From RHLJ01 sp965222205 (GTDB taxonomy: Bacteria > Bacteroidota > Rhodothermia > Balneolales > Balneolaceae), in assembly GCA_965222205.1 (NCBI GenBank), contig OZ244932.1, positions 1,860,001 through 1,924,000 of the forward strand: a stretch of 64,000 bases of DNA, given 5' to 3'. A program made the position numbers and the translations under genes. Position 1 is the stretch's first letter. Each line of letters begins with the position of its first letter. Under the pieces are notes generated by a model. It was not told the origin of the DNA. It was given only the letters and a program-made list of their open reading frames with translations, and did not search any database. Positions 1 to 9,931 of this stretch are shown in pieces.

Positions 1-15
1 ATATTCTTAATTAAA

Positions 16-1737
16 ATGAATAAGGAAAATCAAAATACCTTCCACACCCTCGCTCAACTAGCTCAGAAGATTTCGACTACTCGTGGGAATAATGCGAAGA
101 TTAAGTTGTGTGCGGATTATTTTTCTGTATTGGAATCTGACCGAGATGTAGAGCTGGCGACTCAATATTTGAGTGAAGGAGCTTTTTCTTCAGTTTCGGG
201 TAAAAAGGCTTCGGTTGGACATCGTACTATCGCTACTCTTGCAGCAGAATTCTGTGAAATTGATTATGAATTAGTCTTCAAACCAAGCCGAACGGCAACA
301 GGAAGTTCTTCTGAAACCATTCAACGCTTTTTGGAAAACATCCCTGAAGCCAGAGCAAAGTGGAAAGCTGAGAATTTGAGTCTTCAAGAAGTGAACGATA
401 CTTTTGAATCGCTTTACATTACCTCTAAACGGGATGCCAAACAGCAGTTAGTGCTGGATGCATGGAAAAAGATGACTCCACTCGAAGTAAAATACTTTAT
501 TCGGATTTTAGGTCAGGGTTCCTTGAGAATAGGTTTCGAAACTAAAAGTGTGGAGAGTGCAATAGCCAAAACTTTCGATAAAGATTTGGAAAGTGTTCGC
601 TATGCCAGGATGATTACCGGAAGCATCGGTAAAACTGCCCTCCTAGCAAAGAATGATCGGCTAAGTGAAGCTACTTTTAACATGTTTAGTCCTATTTCAT
701 TCATGCTTGCATCTCCCATTGAAAGCAGAGCAGTAAGTGATTTATCGGAATATATTGCCGAGGAAAAATTTGACGGTATGCGCTGCCAGGCTCATATTTC
801 AAAGGGTAAGGTCGAATTATTCTCCAGAGATTTGAATGATATAACTGCTTCATTTCCCGAAATCATTGAGTTCTTTTCAGGACAGGATTTGCCCGATACG
901 GTATTTGATGGAGAGATTTGTGTATTCAAAGACGACACCATCCTCCCTTTTCAGCTTTTACAAAAACGGATGGGAGTTAAGCAACCAAGTGAGAAGCTTT
1001 TATCTGAGTATCCCGTTCTTTTTATCGCTTATGATCTTCTATTTCTTGATGGAGCTCCGTTATTCGATGACTCATTAATTGATCGCAGGAGGAACCTGGA
1101 GAAATTGGCTTCACGGTTTAACATCCCCGTCACCTCACAAATGGAATTGAGTACCGAAGATGATGTGGAAGAACTATTCGAACGTGCTCTGGCTCATGGA
1201 AATGAAGGATTGATGCTGAAGCGAAAGGATTCAATGTATGAATACGGTCAGCGCCGGAAATCGTGGCTGAAGGTTAAAAAACCGAGTGGCTCTCTGGATA
1301 CCGTGATGCTTTATGCCCATGCCGGAAGTGGAAAACGTGGCGGAACCTATTCTGATTTTACTCTGGGAATTTCGGTAAAAGAAGATGATCGTTATGAAGA
1401 AGAATTCATCCCGATCGGAAAAGCCTATGGGGGATATTCGGATGAAGAGCTCAAAAAAATGAATGCACTAATTAAGACGATCACACTAGAGCGCTTTGGT
1501 CCTACCCTTCTGCTAAAACCACAGTTAGTTATTGAACTTGAGTTTGAAGACATACAAGTGAACAAACGAACCAAAGCTAAATACACCCTTCGGTTTCCGA
1601 GATTTAAAGCGATACGATGGGATTTGTCTCCAAGTGATGCAGATACTTTGAAAGACGTTGAGAGAATGTATGAAGAAAAGATAGTTGAAGAGAGAGAGCG
1701 TCAGGGAAAGAACCCTTCTTTTATATTTCCTGATTAA
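16..1737 (+). CDS. ATP-dependent DNA ligase
   Basis: This 573-residue protein joins DNA nicks using ATP. Residues 1-220 form the helical DNA-binding part of bacterial ATP ligases. The nucleotidyltransferase motif EEKFDGMR places the adenylated lysine at K251. Further ligase motifs follow (FDGEICVF, AYDLLFLDG, HGNEGLMLKRKDS, SWLKVKKP), then an OB-fold region to the end. In Bacteroidota such a ligase is often the last gene of a damage-response cluster with an exonuclease and an Lhr-like helicase. The window starts 15 bp before the ATG, so that neighbourhood cannot be checked. The start is the first ATG after an AT-rich stretch without a clear ribosome site. Family assignment is secure; the exact repair role is inferred. 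Confidence 0.93.
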   Translation: MNKENQNTFHTLAQLAQKISTTRGNNAKIKLCADYFSVLESDRDVELATQYLSEGAFSSVSGKKASVGHRTIATLAAEFCEIDYELVFKPSRTATGSSSETIQRFLENIPEARAKWKAENLSLQEVNDTFESLYITSKRDAKQQLVLDAWKKMTPLEVKYFIRILGQGSLRIGFETKSVESAIAKTFDKDLESVRYARMITGSIGKTALLAKNDRLSEATFNMFSPISFMLASPIESRAVSDLSEYIAEEKFDGMRCQAHISKGKVELFSRDLNDITASFPEIIEFFSGQDLPDTVFDGEICVFKDDTILPFQLLQKRMGVKQPSEKLLSEYPVLFIAYDLLFLDGAPLFDDSLIDRRRNLEKLASRFNIPVTSQMELSTEDDVEELFERALAHGNEGLMLKRKDSMYEYGQRRKSWLKVKKPSGSLDTVMLYAHAGSGKRGGTYSDFTLGISVKEDDRYEEEFIPIGKAYGGYSDEELKKMNALIKTITLERFGPTLLLKPQLVIELEFEDIQVNKRTKAKYTLRFPRFKAIRWDLSPSDADTLKDVERMYEEKIVEERERQGKNPSFIFPD

Positions 1738-1938
1738 ACTTAATTTAAGAACCCTCCTTTTTACTGAATCCCCTAAAAATACTCTTTAAATACTCAACAG
1801 GTTGTTCTTGGCCTCAGGGATGTCTTCAAACTAAACACGGTAAAGCTTTTATAGTATTTAACAACTCCAATGGATTGCTGTACTCAATAAATAAGTTCTG
1901 TAACCTAACCAACTATAAATAAGCTTCGATTCAATTAA

Positions 1939-3240
1939 ATGAAAATATATAAAGGCTTTGTAATACTTCTCTTAACCGTTTTGTTGGCTTGTTCTTCCAG
2001 TGAGGAAGAAAACCAACGCTCAAGGGGAAATAGCTCAGTAATTCCATCTGTAGAAGCGGTTCAGGCGAGATACGGATCACTTCCACTCGTTGAGAGATTC
2101 AGTGGAAATGTCCGCTCAGAAAATCAGGTCCCGCTTTATCCACAAATTTCTGCTAAAGTAGAACAAGTATTCGTAGAAAATGGTCAGTATGTTAAAAAAG
2201 GACAACCTCTGGTTCAGTTAGATGCTGAACAATACCGCCAACAATTAGTACAGGCAGAAGCCGGACTCAATATCAATAAAGCACGCTTAAAGCAAGCAGA
2301 AGCAAGCCTTTCAGAACTTAAATCGCGCTACAACAGGCTTAAGCAACTTGCTGACAGAGACCTCAGTAGTGCTGCTGAAATAGAGCAATTGGAAGCTGAA
2401 CTTATCTCTGCAGAAGCAGACGTTGAATTGGTTGAAGCGCAGCTCGCACAATCTGAGTCATTAGTTGAAGAGCGAAAAGAACAACTTTCAAGAACTACCA
2501 TAAAAGCTCCTATCTCCGGCACAATAGGACAACGTAATGCCCAGATAGGAATGCAGGTTTCTCAAAACACTCAGCTTTTTATGATTGGTGATCTTTCGAA
2601 ACTAAGAGTTGAAATCGTGCTTACTGAAAGTATGTTAAACAAGATTTCGATTGGTCAAACCGCACGAATCATGGTTGAAGATTATGAAGGCAATGATCGG
2701 GTCATAGAAGCTAAGCTTTCCCGAATTTCTCCTTTTCTAAATGAAGTAACCAGAAGTACAGAAGCAGAAATCGATGTTGAAAATGTAAATGGTTGGTTAA
2801 AACCAGGGATGTTCGTTCCTGTGGATGTTTTATTTGGCGAAAGTGAAAAAGCTACACTTATCCCCGTAAGCGCTATTTATACTGATCCAACCTCAGGAGC
2901 GCAAGGTGTTTTCATAGCCTCCTCAATGGGCTCTGAGATACAACCGGTTGAAAATTCAGATAACAATGGTAATCCTGCTATGCTTACTGAACCAACTCCT
3001 GTACAGTTTAAGTTGATAGATGTGCTCGCTCAGGGCAGAATGGAACTTGGAGTCGGAGGACTTGAAAGTGGCCAATGGGTCGTTACTCTTGGACAGGATT
3101 TGTTAGGAGAAGGACGTGAACAAGCCCGCATAAGGACGGTAAGCTGGGAAAAAGTGATCGGCTTGCAACAACTTCAACGAGAAGATTTGTTGAAAGACGC
3201 TTTACGGGAATCAGGTCGATCTAAAGCATCAACACTCTAG
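1939..3240 (+). CDS. RND efflux periplasmic adaptor lipoprotein
   Basis: Membrane fusion protein of a tripartite RND pump, 433 residues. The N-terminus is a lipoprotein signal ending in the lipobox LLAC, so Cys18 should be lipidated. A barrel-sandwich half (PQISAKVEQVFVENGQYVKKGQPL) is followed by an alpha-helical coiled hairpin (about residues 105-185, rich in Ala/Glu/Gln/Leu), the second lipoyl half (TTIKAPISGTIG) and beta-barrel/membrane-proximal domains. The C-terminus carries an unusual tail of charged residues. The permease begins 10 bp downstream, so the two are co-transcribed. No TolC-like outer membrane gene follows, so the pump must borrow one from elsewhere. The 200 bp upstream (1738-1938) hold no gene and presumably the promoter. 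Confidence 0.92.
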   Translation: MKIYKGFVILLLTVLLACSSSEEENQRSRGNSSVIPSVEAVQARYGSLPLVERFSGNVRSENQVPLYPQISAKVEQVFVENGQYVKKGQPLVQLDAEQYRQQLVQAEAGLNINKARLKQAEASLSELKSRYNRLKQLADRDLSSAAEIEQLEAELISAEADVELVEAQLAQSESLVEERKEQLSRTTIKAPISGTIGQRNAQIGMQVSQNTQLFMIGDLSKLRVEIVLTESMLNKISIGQTARIMVEDYEGNDRVIEAKLSRISPFLNEVTRSTEAEIDVENVNGWLKPGMFVPVDVLFGESEKATLIPVSAIYTDPTSGAQGVFIASSMGSEIQPVENSDNNGNPAMLTEPTPVQFKLIDVLAQGRMELGVGGLESGQWVVTLGQDLLGEGREQARIRTVSWEKVIGLQQLQREDLLKDALRESGRSKASTL

Positions 3241-3250
3241 GGAGATTACC

Positions 3251-6200
3251 ATGGCTATTACAGAAACCTCGATAAAACGTCCTATTGCAACTTCGATGCT
3301 CTTTCTGATCATCATCACACTTGGTGTGATGGGATTCAGATACCTCCCTGTTGATTTACTTCCACCTATTGAGTATCCACAATTAACTATTTCTACAAAT
3401 TATGATAATGTTGGTCCTGAAGAGATCGAGAACATTATCACCGAACGCATTGAAAATGCAGTAGCAGGTGTTCCAGGTGTAGAGCGTGTTCGTTCCAGCT
3501 CCAATGAAGGAAACAGCCGCGTTACGTTAGAATTTGCTCAAGGTGTAAATATCGATGCAGCCGCAAATGATGTACGAGCTGCTCTTGATCGTGTTCGTGG
3601 AAGTCTACCTTTGGAGGCTGATCCTCCAAGAATCTGGAAATTTGATCCTAATAATTTTCCCATTGTAATAGTTGGTGCGAATTCTGATAAAAACTTAGCG
3701 GATCTTACCCTTCTACTGGATCGCGAAATCACAAAACGATTTGAACAAATTAATGGTGTTGGCTCCATTGATATTTGGGGAGGAATCAATAGGGAAATAA
3801 AAGTAGATATTAAGCGGGATCGTTTGATAGCAAGTGGCCTCTCTACTCAGCAAGTTCAGCAAGCTATTGCACGCGAAAATACCAATGCTCCTGGTGGAAA
3901 TGTAAATGAAGGAACTTCCCGTCTGTACATAAGAACGCTTGGTGAATACGAGAGTATTGATGAGATCGCTAATACGGTTATTACCACCATTGATGGAAAG
4001 CCAATTCGGGTAAGAGATGTAGCTGAAGTTTCATTTGGCTATGAAGATCTCGATCGATTAGTAACCATCGATAAAAAGCCAATGGTACGATTTGGTATCA
4101 GAAAGCAAACCGGTGCAAATACCGTTGCTGTTGCAGAAGATATCCGAAAAGAAGTGGAGCGTGTAAATGCGGAACGTAATGATCTTGAACTATTTGTAAC
4201 GGTAGATCAAAGTACGTTTATCCAGGATTCTATCGATAACGTACAAAATTCAGCCTTTTGGGGAGCTTTGCTTGCAGTATTTGTTCTGTACGTATTCTTC
4301 AGAAATGGCTCCTCCACTTTTATTATTGCAATTTCGATACCGATCTCCATTATTGCAACATTTGGGCTATTGTATTTCAGTGACCTTACTCTTAACCAAA
4401 TGAGCTTTGGTGGACTGGCACTAGGTGTTGGTCTGATTGTTGACAACGCAATTGTTGTGTTGGAAAATATCATTCGAATGCGCGAAGAAGAAGGCGAAGA
4501 TCTTGAAACCAGTGCTTTAATTGGAACCAAGCAGGTTGCTGGAGCAATTGTTGCTTCAACCTTAACTACTATTGTAATCTTCCTTCCTGTAATCTTTATG
4601 CAGACTGTTTCGGGATTACTTTTTCAGCAGTTGGCGCTTGTAGTTGTTTTTGCACTCTTATGTTCGCTTTTAGTGGCTTTAACTTTGGTCCCGATGCTTT
4701 CCAGTAAGTTCCTGACTGTAAAGCCAAATGACAAAAAAAAGAAAAATGGTTGGTTTAAAAGGTTCTTTGCTGTATTGGAGCGACGGTATTCTATACTACT
4801 GAGAAGTGCTTTGAAGCATCGCTACACGGTGTTTGGAATAACTACTATCTTAGTTGTAGGAAGCTTTTTACTCGTTCCGGTTATTCCTGTTGAACTTGCA
4901 CCTCAGACAGATGCAGATGAGATTGATATCGATCTGGAAATGGCAGATGGAACTAATATTGCCATTCAGAATCTGTATTTAAAAGAACTTGAAGCTATTG
5001 TAATTGCAAATCTTCCTATGGAAGATGTCAAAAACTTCACCACAGAAGTACGCGATGGAAGAGCTGAAGTGGAAATTGCAATGGTGCCCGCTTCAGAACG
5101 ATCCCGGAAAACTTCTGAAATTGCTAATGATATTCGGAAAGCAGTTGAGGGAAAAATTCCAGGTGCCGAAATAAGAGTAAGTGCTCAATCAGGCTTATGG
5201 ATATTGAGACGTGTTTTTGGAGGTGGTGACGGCAACGAAGCTGTTCAACTCCAGCTACGTGGTTACGATATTGAAAAATCCTACGAATTAGCCCAGCAAA
5301 TAAAATTAAAGATGGAATCCATGCCGGGTATCGTTGGAGCCCGTGTAGGAAGAAGTGAAGGTCGACCTGAACAACGTATTCGTTTCGACCGTGAGAAGAT
5401 TGCTGACCTTGGGCTTTCTGTTAATGAAGTAGCCAATGTAATTCAGACAAATATTGGGGGTAGCCAAGCCGGAGCTTATCGTGATGGTGGCGACGAATAT
5501 CCTATTATCGTGCGATTACGCCCTGAAGATCGTTTAAGTGCGCTTGATCTGGACAATATATCAATCCGAACCCCTGATGGACGTGTACTTCCTGTTTCCT
5601 CAGTAATTGAGAAAGAAGTTGGACGAGGACCTACAGGTATCAATCGTATAAATGGTCAACGTGTTACTAATATTTCAGCTAATCTCGAACCTGGTATAGC
5701 ATTAGGTGATGCCGTTGATCAGGTAAGATCCGAGCTTGCAAATCTAACTCTTCCCGATGGGTACAGCATTGTTTTCTCAGGCGAATATGAAGAACAACAA
5801 AAAGCAGCAGCAGATTTCAGACTATCGATTCTACTGGCTTTAATTCTCATTTACATGGTGATGGCCGGACAGTTTGAGCGCTTCCTGGACCCCTTAGTAG
5901 TAATGTTTGCAGTTCCTTTAGCAACGATAGGTGTAGTCCCAACCTTATTGATTACAGGAACAACGCTGAATATCCAAAGTCTTATGGGGATAATTATGTT
6001 GATTGGTATCGTAGTAAATAACGCGATTGTACTAGTGGATTACATCAACCTGATGCGCCGGGAAAAAGGCCTAAAAGTATCAGAAGCGGTAGTTGAGGCT
6101 GGAAAGCTTCGCTTACGACCAATACTCATGACTACGCTTACTACTATTCTTGGACTCCTCCCTCTTTCATTTGGTCTTGGTGCTGGAGCAGAAATACAAG

Positions 6201-6370
6201 CTTCACTTGCTCGCGTTGTAATAGGAGGATTGACAGCTTCAACTTTAATTACTCTTGTGTTTATTCCGGTTGTATACATTAGTGCGGATGCAGCCATGTC
6301 TAGGATTAAAGCAGTGAATTGGAATCCGTTTAGTAAAAGTACTGATAAAGTAGAATTAGTGAATACGTAA
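3251..6370 (+). CDS. RND multidrug efflux permease (AcrB/MdtB-like)
   Basis: Inner-membrane proton-driven efflux transporter of the HAE1 type, 1039 residues, the usual length. The N-terminal ITETSIKRPIATSMLFLI segment is the typical RND first helix. The two large periplasmic porter halves and two blocks of membrane helices (about 335-500 and 855-1020) are intact. The TM4 motif GLALGVGLIVDNAIVVLENI contains the proton-relay Asp residues. A GGGAGA ribosome site lies 6 nt before the ATG. Substrate cannot be told from sequence; the absence of heavy-metal signatures favours organic compounds. The stop codon is followed directly by a nested palindromic element that fills the gap to the next gene. 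Confidence 0.94.
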   Translation: MAITETSIKRPIATSMLFLIIITLGVMGFRYLPVDLLPPIEYPQLTISTNYDNVGPEEIENIITERIENAVAGVPGVERVRSSSNEGNSRVTLEFAQGVNIDAAANDVRAALDRVRGSLPLEADPPRIWKFDPNNFPIVIVGANSDKNLADLTLLLDREITKRFEQINGVGSIDIWGGINREIKVDIKRDRLIASGLSTQQVQQAIARENTNAPGGNVNEGTSRLYIRTLGEYESIDEIANTVITTIDGKPIRVRDVAEVSFGYEDLDRLVTIDKKPMVRFGIRKQTGANTVAVAEDIRKEVERVNAERNDLELFVTVDQSTFIQDSIDNVQNSAFWGALLAVFVLYVFFRNGSSTFIIAISIPISIIATFGLLYFSDLTLNQMSFGGLALGVGLIVDNAIVVLENIIRMREEEGEDLETSALIGTKQVAGAIVASTLTTIVIFLPVIFMQTVSGLLFQQLALVVVFALLCSLLVALTLVPMLSSKFLTVKPNDKKKKNGWFKRFFAVLERRYSILLRSALKHRYTVFGITTILVVGSFLLVPVIPVELAPQTDADEIDIDLEMADGTNIAIQNLYLKELEAIVIANLPMEDVKNFTTEVRDGRAEVEIAMVPASERSRKTSEIANDIRKAVEGKIPGAEIRVSAQSGLWILRRVFGGGDGNEAVQLQLRGYDIEKSYELAQQIKLKMESMPGIVGARVGRSEGRPEQRIRFDREKIADLGLSVNEVANVIQTNIGGSQAGAYRDGGDEYPIIVRLRPEDRLSALDLDNISIRTPDGRVLPVSSVIEKEVGRGPTGINRINGQRVTNISANLEPGIALGDAVDQVRSELANLTLPDGYSIVFSGEYEEQQKAAADFRLSILLALILIYMVMAGQFERFLDPLVVMFAVPLATIGVVPTLLITGTTLNIQSLMGIIMLIGIVVNNAIVLVDYINLMRREKGLKVSEAVVEAGKLRLRPILMTTLTTILGLLPLSFGLGAGAEIQASLARVVIGGLTASTLITLVFIPVVYISADAAMSRIKAVNWNPFSKSTDKVELVNT

Positions 6371-6452
6371 AATTAAGAATATGGGAATTAGGAATACTTT
6401 GTATCTGTTGCTACAATATTCCTAATTCTAATTATTCAAATATTCCTAATTC
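6371..6452. repeat. Nested palindromic element, copy A (inverted orientation)
   Basis: An 82-bp element fills the gap exactly between the pump stop codon (6368-6370) and the next ATG (6453). It contains GAATTAGGAATA at 6385-6396, a degenerate outer copy AATTAAGAATA at 6371-6381, and two reverse copies TATTCCTAATTC at 6417-6428 and 6441-6452. The inner arms form a perfect 12-bp stem, extended by TTGTA/TACAA near the loop. Copy-to-copy spacing (14 bp left, 24 bp right) is the mirror image of copies B and C, so this copy is inverted relative to them. Confidence 0.8.
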
Positions 6453-7406
6453 ATGTCTAGCTGGACGTTAAAATCTATCCCTCCCCACGACTGGTTTCTT
6501 TGCCTGGATGTTCAATCCTATTTCGATCACGAGCATAACCCTGAAACTATTTTTGAAGAAGGATTCACCCGACCTATTCCGGTTGGCGATCGGGATGTAA
6601 TTGTTACGGTATTTTTTAATGGTGATCCGGATGCGCCCGAGTTCAATATCGAAGCAAAAGAATCACTTTCAAAAGAAGAGATTGCAGAAGCCAATAAAAG
6701 CTTAGCTAAGATTTTCGGTACCGATATGGATATTCGTCCTCTATATGATCAAGCCGGGAATGATCCTGTGTTAGGAAGTAAGATTTCATCCCTTTACGGG
6801 CTAAAGAGAATGACCCGGGCTAATCTGTTTGAAGATATCCAAAACCGGATTGTGGAAATGCAGATGAATCATAAGCCTACCGCAAAGAAAATGATGTTCG
6901 CGATCCGGGAAGCCTATGGAACTGCGTTGGAATATAAAGGAGGAACGCTAGCGGCCTGGCCAAGAGCCCATCAGTTGATGAAAGCTGATCCTGCCAATAT
7001 CCGAAAACTAGGCCCTACCCTCCGAAAAGGACAATATTTGGTTGAATTAGCTAATAATATCGTTGGGGGAAACACAGATATGGATTTTATTTCGAAGTGT
7101 GATCCGGTTACTTGCTACAATACATTAACAAATATCAAGGGTATTGGTCCAACCGCCGCTCAGGATTTAATGATGATGAGGGGACGAACCGACGCCGTAT
7201 TCCCAAGCAACATCAAAAAAGGAGAAGAAAAAGGTCTGCGCAGGTGGATCATCTGGAGTTATGGGGAAGATCCGAATTCAACCAATGAAGATGAGTTTCA
7301 GAACATCATTCAAAACTGGAAAGGATATGAAAGCTCTGCCCTTGAATTCTTGTACGTAAACTGGATACTGGAAGAGAAAGAAAAACGGGCTAAAGAGAAA
7401 GGTTAA
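6453..7406 (+). CDS. AlkA-like DNA-3-methyladenine glycosylase family protein (HhH-GPD)
   Basis: This 317-residue protein resembles base-excision glycosylases that remove alkylated bases. The N-terminal half matches the AlkA-type beta domain loosely. The C-terminal half has the helix-hairpin-helix LTNIKGIGPTAAQDLMMMRG. After the hairpin the family normally shows a Pro-Asp-Asp type segment with the catalytic Asp (D238 of E. coli AlkA). Here the segment reads VFPSNIKKG, with Asn253 at that place by my hand alignment. Activity is therefore uncertain. The ATG touches the end of the palindromic element and has no visible Shine-Dalgarno site. The 3' end overlaps the convergent lipoprotein gene by 4 bp. 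Confidence 0.75.
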   Translation: MSSWTLKSIPPHDWFLCLDVQSYFDHEHNPETIFEEGFTRPIPVGDRDVIVTVFFNGDPDAPEFNIEAKESLSKEEIAEANKSLAKIFGTDMDIRPLYDQAGNDPVLGSKISSLYGLKRMTRANLFEDIQNRIVEMQMNHKPTAKKMMFAIREAYGTALEYKGGTLAAWPRAHQLMKADPANIRKLGPTLRKGQYLVELANNIVGGNTDMDFISKCDPVTCYNTLTNIKGIGPTAAQDLMMMRGRTDAVFPSNIKKGEEKGLRRWIIWSYGEDPNSTNEDEFQNIIQNWKGYESSALEFLYVNWILEEKEKRAKEKG

Positions 7407-8407
7407 AATTGTTTCCAGAAATCTGAATTTTCATTCTTTTTACCAACAAAAACTTCAAGATGGCCATCGATTATTATCTTGTCTCCTCTTATATAAAAGC
7501 TTTCCACCAAACCTCTTTCAGGTAACGAATTATCAATTAACAGCCGGCTTAGAGAGAACGATTTAAAATCAAATTCATCACTTTTAGATGCCCACATGTT
7601 ATATGAATTATTAAAGTAATCCATTCCCTTCTGATTATAAAAAAAAGTGTTTGGATATAAATTCTCTGCCTCAATGGTACTCCAGCTATTCCCTTCGTCA
7701 GAGCTGGTATAAAAAAAATCATCAGTCCCTGCGATTATATTATTCTGAGGAGTAATTATTAGTGAAGTGATATAATCATAATCTTTTGAAATTGAGCTGG
7801 TAACTTTAGTCCAGCTTTGTCCTCCATCAGTAGATTTATGAATACCATCATGCGAACCTGAAAAAATAGACCCAGAATTACTCTCAATAAGAAACTCTAT
7901 TTTGTCTCCAAAAAAATTGGATTCAGTTCTCAAAAACTCGCTGAATAATACGTCAGCATTATTCTTTTTATAAAAAACCCCGTGATGAGAACCCGCTATT
8001 ATATCTCCAGATGACAATACTACAAAGTTAAAAAGAGTACTATCCGCCCTCATTTCAATAGTCCATTTAAGCCCATCTGTAGAACTTAAAACCTGATTAC
8101 GGGTATTGATCGCATAAAACTTATCATTAAATTCCTTAATTAATGTAATTTCATCATTATTGTCGGAATAATAGACTCTGAATAATCCGTCGGCTATTTC
8201 GATTGCAACTGCTTCTTTTAAAGCAACCATTGCTTTTCCTGCTTTAGAAATATAAACGGCTCGTACAACCCGCTTTGATAGGACTTCTGATTTGGCAAGA
8301 ATAAAGGCAGCATTATTCTCTACCTTATCATTTTCGTTAACCGGGTCGTCTTTGCATCCAAACAAAACAAGACAAAAGGAAAGAAAGATTAAAATTAACC
8401 CTCTCAT
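7403..8407 (-). CDS. Lipoprotein with BNR/sialidase-type propeller repeats
   Basis: This 334-residue protein is exported by a lipoprotein signal (hydrophobic run then CLVLFGC, lipidated Cys18). It contains Asp-box/BNR-like repeats such as STDGGQSW and SSDEGNSW plus a weaker STDGLKW, spaced as in WD40/YVTN/BNR beta propellers. Catalytic sialidase residues are not evident, so it is more likely a binding or structural surface protein than an enzyme. It stands alone between a convergent glycosylase gene and nhaA. The function is unknown. Confidence 0.7.
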   Translation of the reverse strand: MRGLILIFLSFCLVLFGCKDDPVNENDKVENNAAFILAKSEVLSKRVVRAVYISKAGKAMVALKEAVAIEIADGLFRVYYSDNNDEITLIKEFNDKFYAINTRNQVLSSTDGLKWTIEMRADSTLFNFVVLSSGDIIAGSHHGVFYKKNNADVLFSEFLRTESNFFGDKIEFLIESNSGSIFSGSHDGIHKSTDGGQSWTKVTSSISKDYDYITSLIITPQNNIIAGTDDFFYTSSDEGNSWSTIEAENLYPNTFFYNQKGMDYFNNSYNMWASKSDEFDFKSFSLSRLLIDNSLPERGLVESFYIRGDKIIIDGHLEVFVGKKNENSDFWKQF

Positions 8408-8520
8408 AAGCTTGACATATTATTGGTAACTATACCAAAATTAAATCAATAATAATCAAAGATGAAAGGCTAAAATTATACATCAATTAATCTCAGTTTA
8501 CTGAGCTTTTTTTGATGAGA

Positions 8521-8556
8521 CAAAAAAACGCTCCGACGCGAAGCATCGGAGCGTGA
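8521..8556 (-). terminator. Rho-independent terminator of nhaA
   Basis: On the minus strand an 11-bp stem (CGCTCCGATGC pairing with GCGTCGGAGCG, one mismatch pair) closes a 3-nt loop. It is followed by a run of seven T (plus-strand A run at about 8522-8528). It lies 35 bp downstream of the nhaA stop codon and points the same way. Confidence 0.85.
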
Positions 8557-8590
8557 GTAAGTTATTAGGGTGTATTTTACCTACAGATTA

Positions 8591-9904
8591 TTAACTCTCC
8601 TGCGGTTTCAGTTTCACTTTCAGGAAAAAGTATCCCAACAGACCACTTAACAGTGAACCTACAAAGATTCCTACTTTTGAATACTCAATAAACTGTGGAT
8701 CTGTGAAAGCAAGTCCACCTATAAAGAGTGACATCGTGAATCCAATTCCCGTTAAGCAGGCAATACCATAGAAGATCGTCCACACTTGTTTCGAATCCGG
8801 AAGCGTAACGATCCCCAGCTTACTGGAAATCCATACTGCACCCATAATCCCAATTTGTTTTCCGAGGAAAAGGCCAAACAGAATCCCAAGTGTTAAGGTA
8901 GATGAAAAGGCCGCTGCCGTTTGTTCGGCAGAAAGTGCCACTCCTGCATTAGCAAATGCGAATACCGGCATGATAAAGTACGCTACCCAGGGATGGAGTT
9001 TGTGCTCGAGTTTATGCAGAGGACTTTCCAGCTTTTCCACATTGTCTTCAATATAATGCATAGCGGTTTGGCTGTCTTCTTTGCCTTCTGATGTCTGTGC
9101 CTCCCTAAACATATTTACACCCTCTTCGATGTTATCCATCAACACGCTTTTTTTCTTGTGGGATGTTGCCGGAATTAAGAACCCAAGCAATACACCGGCA
9201 ATTGTTGCATGAACACCTGATTTCAGTACAGCAACCCAAAGAATCAATCCGAAGAATAAGTAGAGCAACATATTTCGGATATTGGAGAAATTCATCACAA
9301 TGAGGATTACAAGCGTAACTGCAGCGACTCCCAATGCCATTACGGAGATTTTACTTGTATAGAACAGTGCAATTACCAAGACTGCAATAAGGTCATCTAC
9401 CACAGCTACAGCCGTTAAAAATACTTTTGCCCACACCGGAACTCTGCTTCCCAGAAGTGCTAACACTCCAATTGCAAAGGCAATATCAGTTGCGATCGCG
9501 ATCGCCCAGCCATCCAGGTATTCGGTTCCTACGTTAAATCCGAAGAAAATAGCTCCGGGAATAATTGCACCACCAAAGGCTGCAATTACAGGCAATAACG
9601 ATTTTTGAATGGTTGAAAGCTCTCCGAATTTGATTTCCCTCTTAATCTCTAAGCCAATCAATAGAAAGAAAATGGCCATCAGACCATCGTTGATCCATAG
9701 AATAAGTGGTTTAGAGATGTTTGCCCCTTCGAGGCCCACAGTCAATTTTAACTGGAACAGTTGTACGTACCAATCAGCTAATGGTGAATTTGCAACAATT
9801 AGTGCCAGTACTGCTGAGAACATTAATAGTATGCCCGAAAAAGACTCCGCCTGGATAAACTCCATCGCAGGCGACAAAGGTTTGTTAGAAGTTTGCTTTG
9901 CCAT
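8591..9904 (-). CDS. nhaA: Na+/H+ antiporter NhaA
   Basis: Inner-membrane antiporter that expels sodium in exchange for protons, 437 residues with about 12 membrane helices. The paired aspartates of the ion site are in AVVDDLIAVLVIALFY. The N-terminal GIFLLLIGLEIKRE-type segment (FFLLIGLEIKREIKFGEL) and the ATDIAFAIGVLALLG segment are classic NhaA. A hydrophilic loop of about 70 residues (about 250-320) sits before helix 9, as in many NhaA proteins of marine bacteria. It suits a saline habitat. It ends at a good terminator, and its 5' region has a 14-bp perfect palindrome. Confidence 0.96.
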   Translation of the reverse strand: MAKQTSNKPLSPAMEFIQAESFSGILLMFSAVLALIVANSPLADWYVQLFQLKLTVGLEGANISKPLILWINDGLMAIFFLLIGLEIKREIKFGELSTIQKSLLPVIAAFGGAIIPGAIFFGFNVGTEYLDGWAIAIATDIAFAIGVLALLGSRVPVWAKVFLTAVAVVDDLIAVLVIALFYTSKISVMALGVAAVTLVILIVMNFSNIRNMLLYLFFGLILWVAVLKSGVHATIAGVLLGFLIPATSHKKKSVLMDNIEEGVNMFREAQTSEGKEDSQTAMHYIEDNVEKLESPLHKLEHKLHPWVAYFIMPVFAFANAGVALSAEQTAAAFSSTLTLGILFGLFLGKQIGIMGAVWISSKLGIVTLPDSKQVWTIFYGIACLTGIGFTMSLFIGGLAFTDPQFIEYSKVGIFVGSLLSGLLGYFFLKVKLKPQES

Positions 9905-9931
9905 AGTTAGTTTAGTTTTAAAATAGTTTTC

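Noticed and set aside
9000..9200. Hydrophilic loop in NhaA as a novel fused domain
   Set aside because: Similar charged loops before helix 9 occur in many NhaA proteins of this length.
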